Source: Stichopus chloronotus (lineage: Eukaryota; Echinodermata; Holothuroidea; Aspidochirotida; Stichopodidae). Taken from it: a stretch of DNA of 64,000 bases. A program made the position numbers and the translations under genes. Positions 62,602 through 64,000 of the stretch are shown here, one piece after another. Below the pieces are notes generated by a model. It was given only the letters and a program-made list of their open reading frames with translations, did not search any database and was not told the origin of the DNA. The stretch lies in NCBI GenBank assembly GCA_021234535.1, contig CM037843.1, positions 2,250,820 through 2,314,819 on the forward strand. Reading direction: 5' to 3'. Within the stretch, counting starts at the first letter, position 1. Each line of letters begins with the position of its first letter.

Positions 62602-63255
62602 TACCCATTTGCGGGCTTTCTTTTTAGTGCATTGCATTTTCGGCCTAATTTTGTTTGCGAGAAGTTTGGCAGTGCAAGAAGTTTGGTGCATGTACTACTA
62701 GTACTATACAGTATACTCTAGACTATAGCCTGTGCTCTATATAAGTTGTAACTTATTACTTAGGCCTAGGCCTACGGTTAGTTACAATAGGCCTACCAAC
62801 ATTCGGCGATCGGATAGCAAACACATACGTCGTTCTCACAATTTTCAAATCAAACTAACCTGGCTTAGCCTACAGTTCTTTAAGTTTGACTTTGGTCCTT
62901 CTTTTGGCAGCCAAGTTAGTGACTGATCTGTACAAATGCTTTCAATTCATGGAATCACAACCACTGGCAGGCTGTATTTGTGCGTGTATAGGCCTGATCT
63001 ACCTTCCTAAATCCCATTCCCTGGCCTAGCCTAAGTACAACAGCGTTGGATAAATTTATTTTTCGGAAGCTCACGTAAGTTGTAAACAAATCGACTTTTG
63101 ACAAGCACAAATATTATCACCACCTTCCTTTTTAACCTTCTTTCTATTGGATAAGTCATTTGCAACGTCACCTTTTCAACCAATTACACACATGTACGTT
63201 GTCATTGTATAAGTTCATACTATATAAATTAACAATGATCACTTGCATATCAGCT
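62602..63255. other. Intergenic, no gene recognised
   Basis: AGGCCTA-type words and short unique sequence up to the tRNA. The region after the tRNA (63344-64000) likewise shows nothing beyond A-rich runs. Confidence 0.45.
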
Positions 63256-63328
63256 GATTCCGTGGTGTAGTGGTTATCACGTCTGTCTAACACGCAGACG
63301 GTCCCCGGTTCGATCCCGGGCGGAATCA
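63256..63328 (+). tRNA. tRNA-Val (AAC)
   Basis: A 73-nt cloverleaf. The acceptor stem GATTCCG/CGGAATC pairs fully and is followed by discriminator A. The A box has TGGTGTAGTGG, the anticodon stem TCTGT/GCAGA closes the loop CTAACAC with anticodon AAC at 63289-63291, and the T arm has GGTTCGATCCC (B box). There is no intron and no encoded CCA. A T5 run at 63339-63343 fits RNA polymerase III termination. Confidence 0.93.
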
Positions 63329-63338
63329 AGGGCTTCAG

Positions 63339-63343
63339 TTTTT
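63339..63343 (+). terminator. Pol III T5 terminator of tRNA-Val
   Basis: Run of five T, 11 nt after the tRNA 3' end, followed by a second T4 run; the usual RNA polymerase III stop signal. Confidence 0.7.
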
Positions 63344-64000
63344 GCGTTTTATCCTCTTCTCAATAATTTCGCTTCTGTCACTGCGTGTGAATGTCAAGGG
63401 CTTGCAATCTGAAGAAAGACAAATGTGATGTTTACTAAATGAAGTATAATGTAAATAGAAGGATTATGTTAAGGTTTATTAATTAGGCAGTAAATACTTG
63501 AAAATATATTTAATAGAATTATGTTTATGTGCACATATGTTTATATGTTCAAAAAAAAAGAAAAAAAAGAAGAGATGGTGTTGTTTTTTCAACTGTTGTT
63601 CAATTAAACATCAGGAATTTTGTTCCGAACTGTTGATATCACACAGTCATAAATTCGTTAGCATCAAAATTTTGAAAGGATGGAAGAACCGATAGTGAGT
63701 CTAATATATGAGGTAGTTAGTTGTGAAAACTGTATTCACCCTGGCCATATTCCATTACATATTCGATGTCTGCATGGTTGCTAGCTCTCAGGCATGAGGG
63801 TGAGAAACCTCACCCAATTCTCACCCTTACACGCTAATGGAGAAATTTCCATGCACCGTTAAAAAGCTGAATAATGATAAAATGTAATTACTATTTTCTC
63901 AATAAATAATGCAACCGAGGCAACATTTTAGAAAGCTCAGAAAAATTTGTGAAAATGCTCCTGCCTTTTGTAAAGAGCTTTGATCTCGTGGGTGATTTCA

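Overview
The window is eukaryotic, intron-rich genomic DNA. It is AT-rich, with many microsatellites, poly-G/poly-C runs and dispersed repeats. Frequent AGGCCTA-type words and the repeat types suggest a marine invertebrate, and I lean towards a deuterostome such as an echinoderm. That is an impression from base composition, not a proven assignment.

One protein-coding gene is well supported. It is a SEL1L/Hrd3 orthologue on the minus strand, the adaptor of the ER-associated degradation (ERAD) ubiquitin-ligase complex. I could assemble 18 coding exons from 55791 down to 18634. Every junction is GT-AG, all phases are compatible, and the total is 3333 nt (1110 residues plus stop). Exon 1 encodes a signal peptide. 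Exon 2 is a single 1.46-kb exon encoding a Gln/His/Ser/Asn-rich, probably disordered luminal region. Exons 3-17 encode an acidic linker and the Sel1-like repeats. Exon 18 encodes the transmembrane helix and a very short tail. No fibronectin type II domain, present in vertebrate SEL1L, is seen.

The other certain gene is a tRNA-Val(AAC) on the plus strand near the right edge (63256-63328), with A and B boxes and a T5 terminator.

Much of the rest is repeats. The dominant family has a left-end hairpin, a variable number of about 144-bp core units, a (CA)n microsatellite and a right-end hairpin. This architecture resembles non-autonomous Helentron-type elements. At least ten complete or partial copies lie at about 13.1-14.4, 18.8-19.5, 20.9-21.8, 25.2-26.3, 38.3-39.0, 44.7-46.3, 50.2-50.5, 53.5-53.9, 54.0-55.3, 55.3-55.6 and 58.4-60.0 kb. 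The copies whose direction can be read all run the same way, opposite to SEL1L. The core unit carries a perfect DR1 nuclear-receptor motif (nine perfect copies in the window). Two copies carry a decayed fragment that looks like retrotransposon gag.

Other elements are a MITE with terminal inverted repeats (12604-13064), a 0.9-kb element whose inverted ends enclose a hairpin-rich tandem array (61689-62601), and several degenerate minisatellites in the large introns.

Region by region: 1-12.6 kb has no gene I can recognise. 12.6-14.4 kb holds the MITE and one repeat copy. 14.4-18.6 kb is mostly non-repetitive and probably includes the SEL1L 3' UTR. 18.6-55.8 kb is SEL1L. 55.9-61.7 kb is upstream or intergenic sequence with repeats. 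61.7-62.6 kb is the hairpin array element. 63.3 kb is the tRNA.
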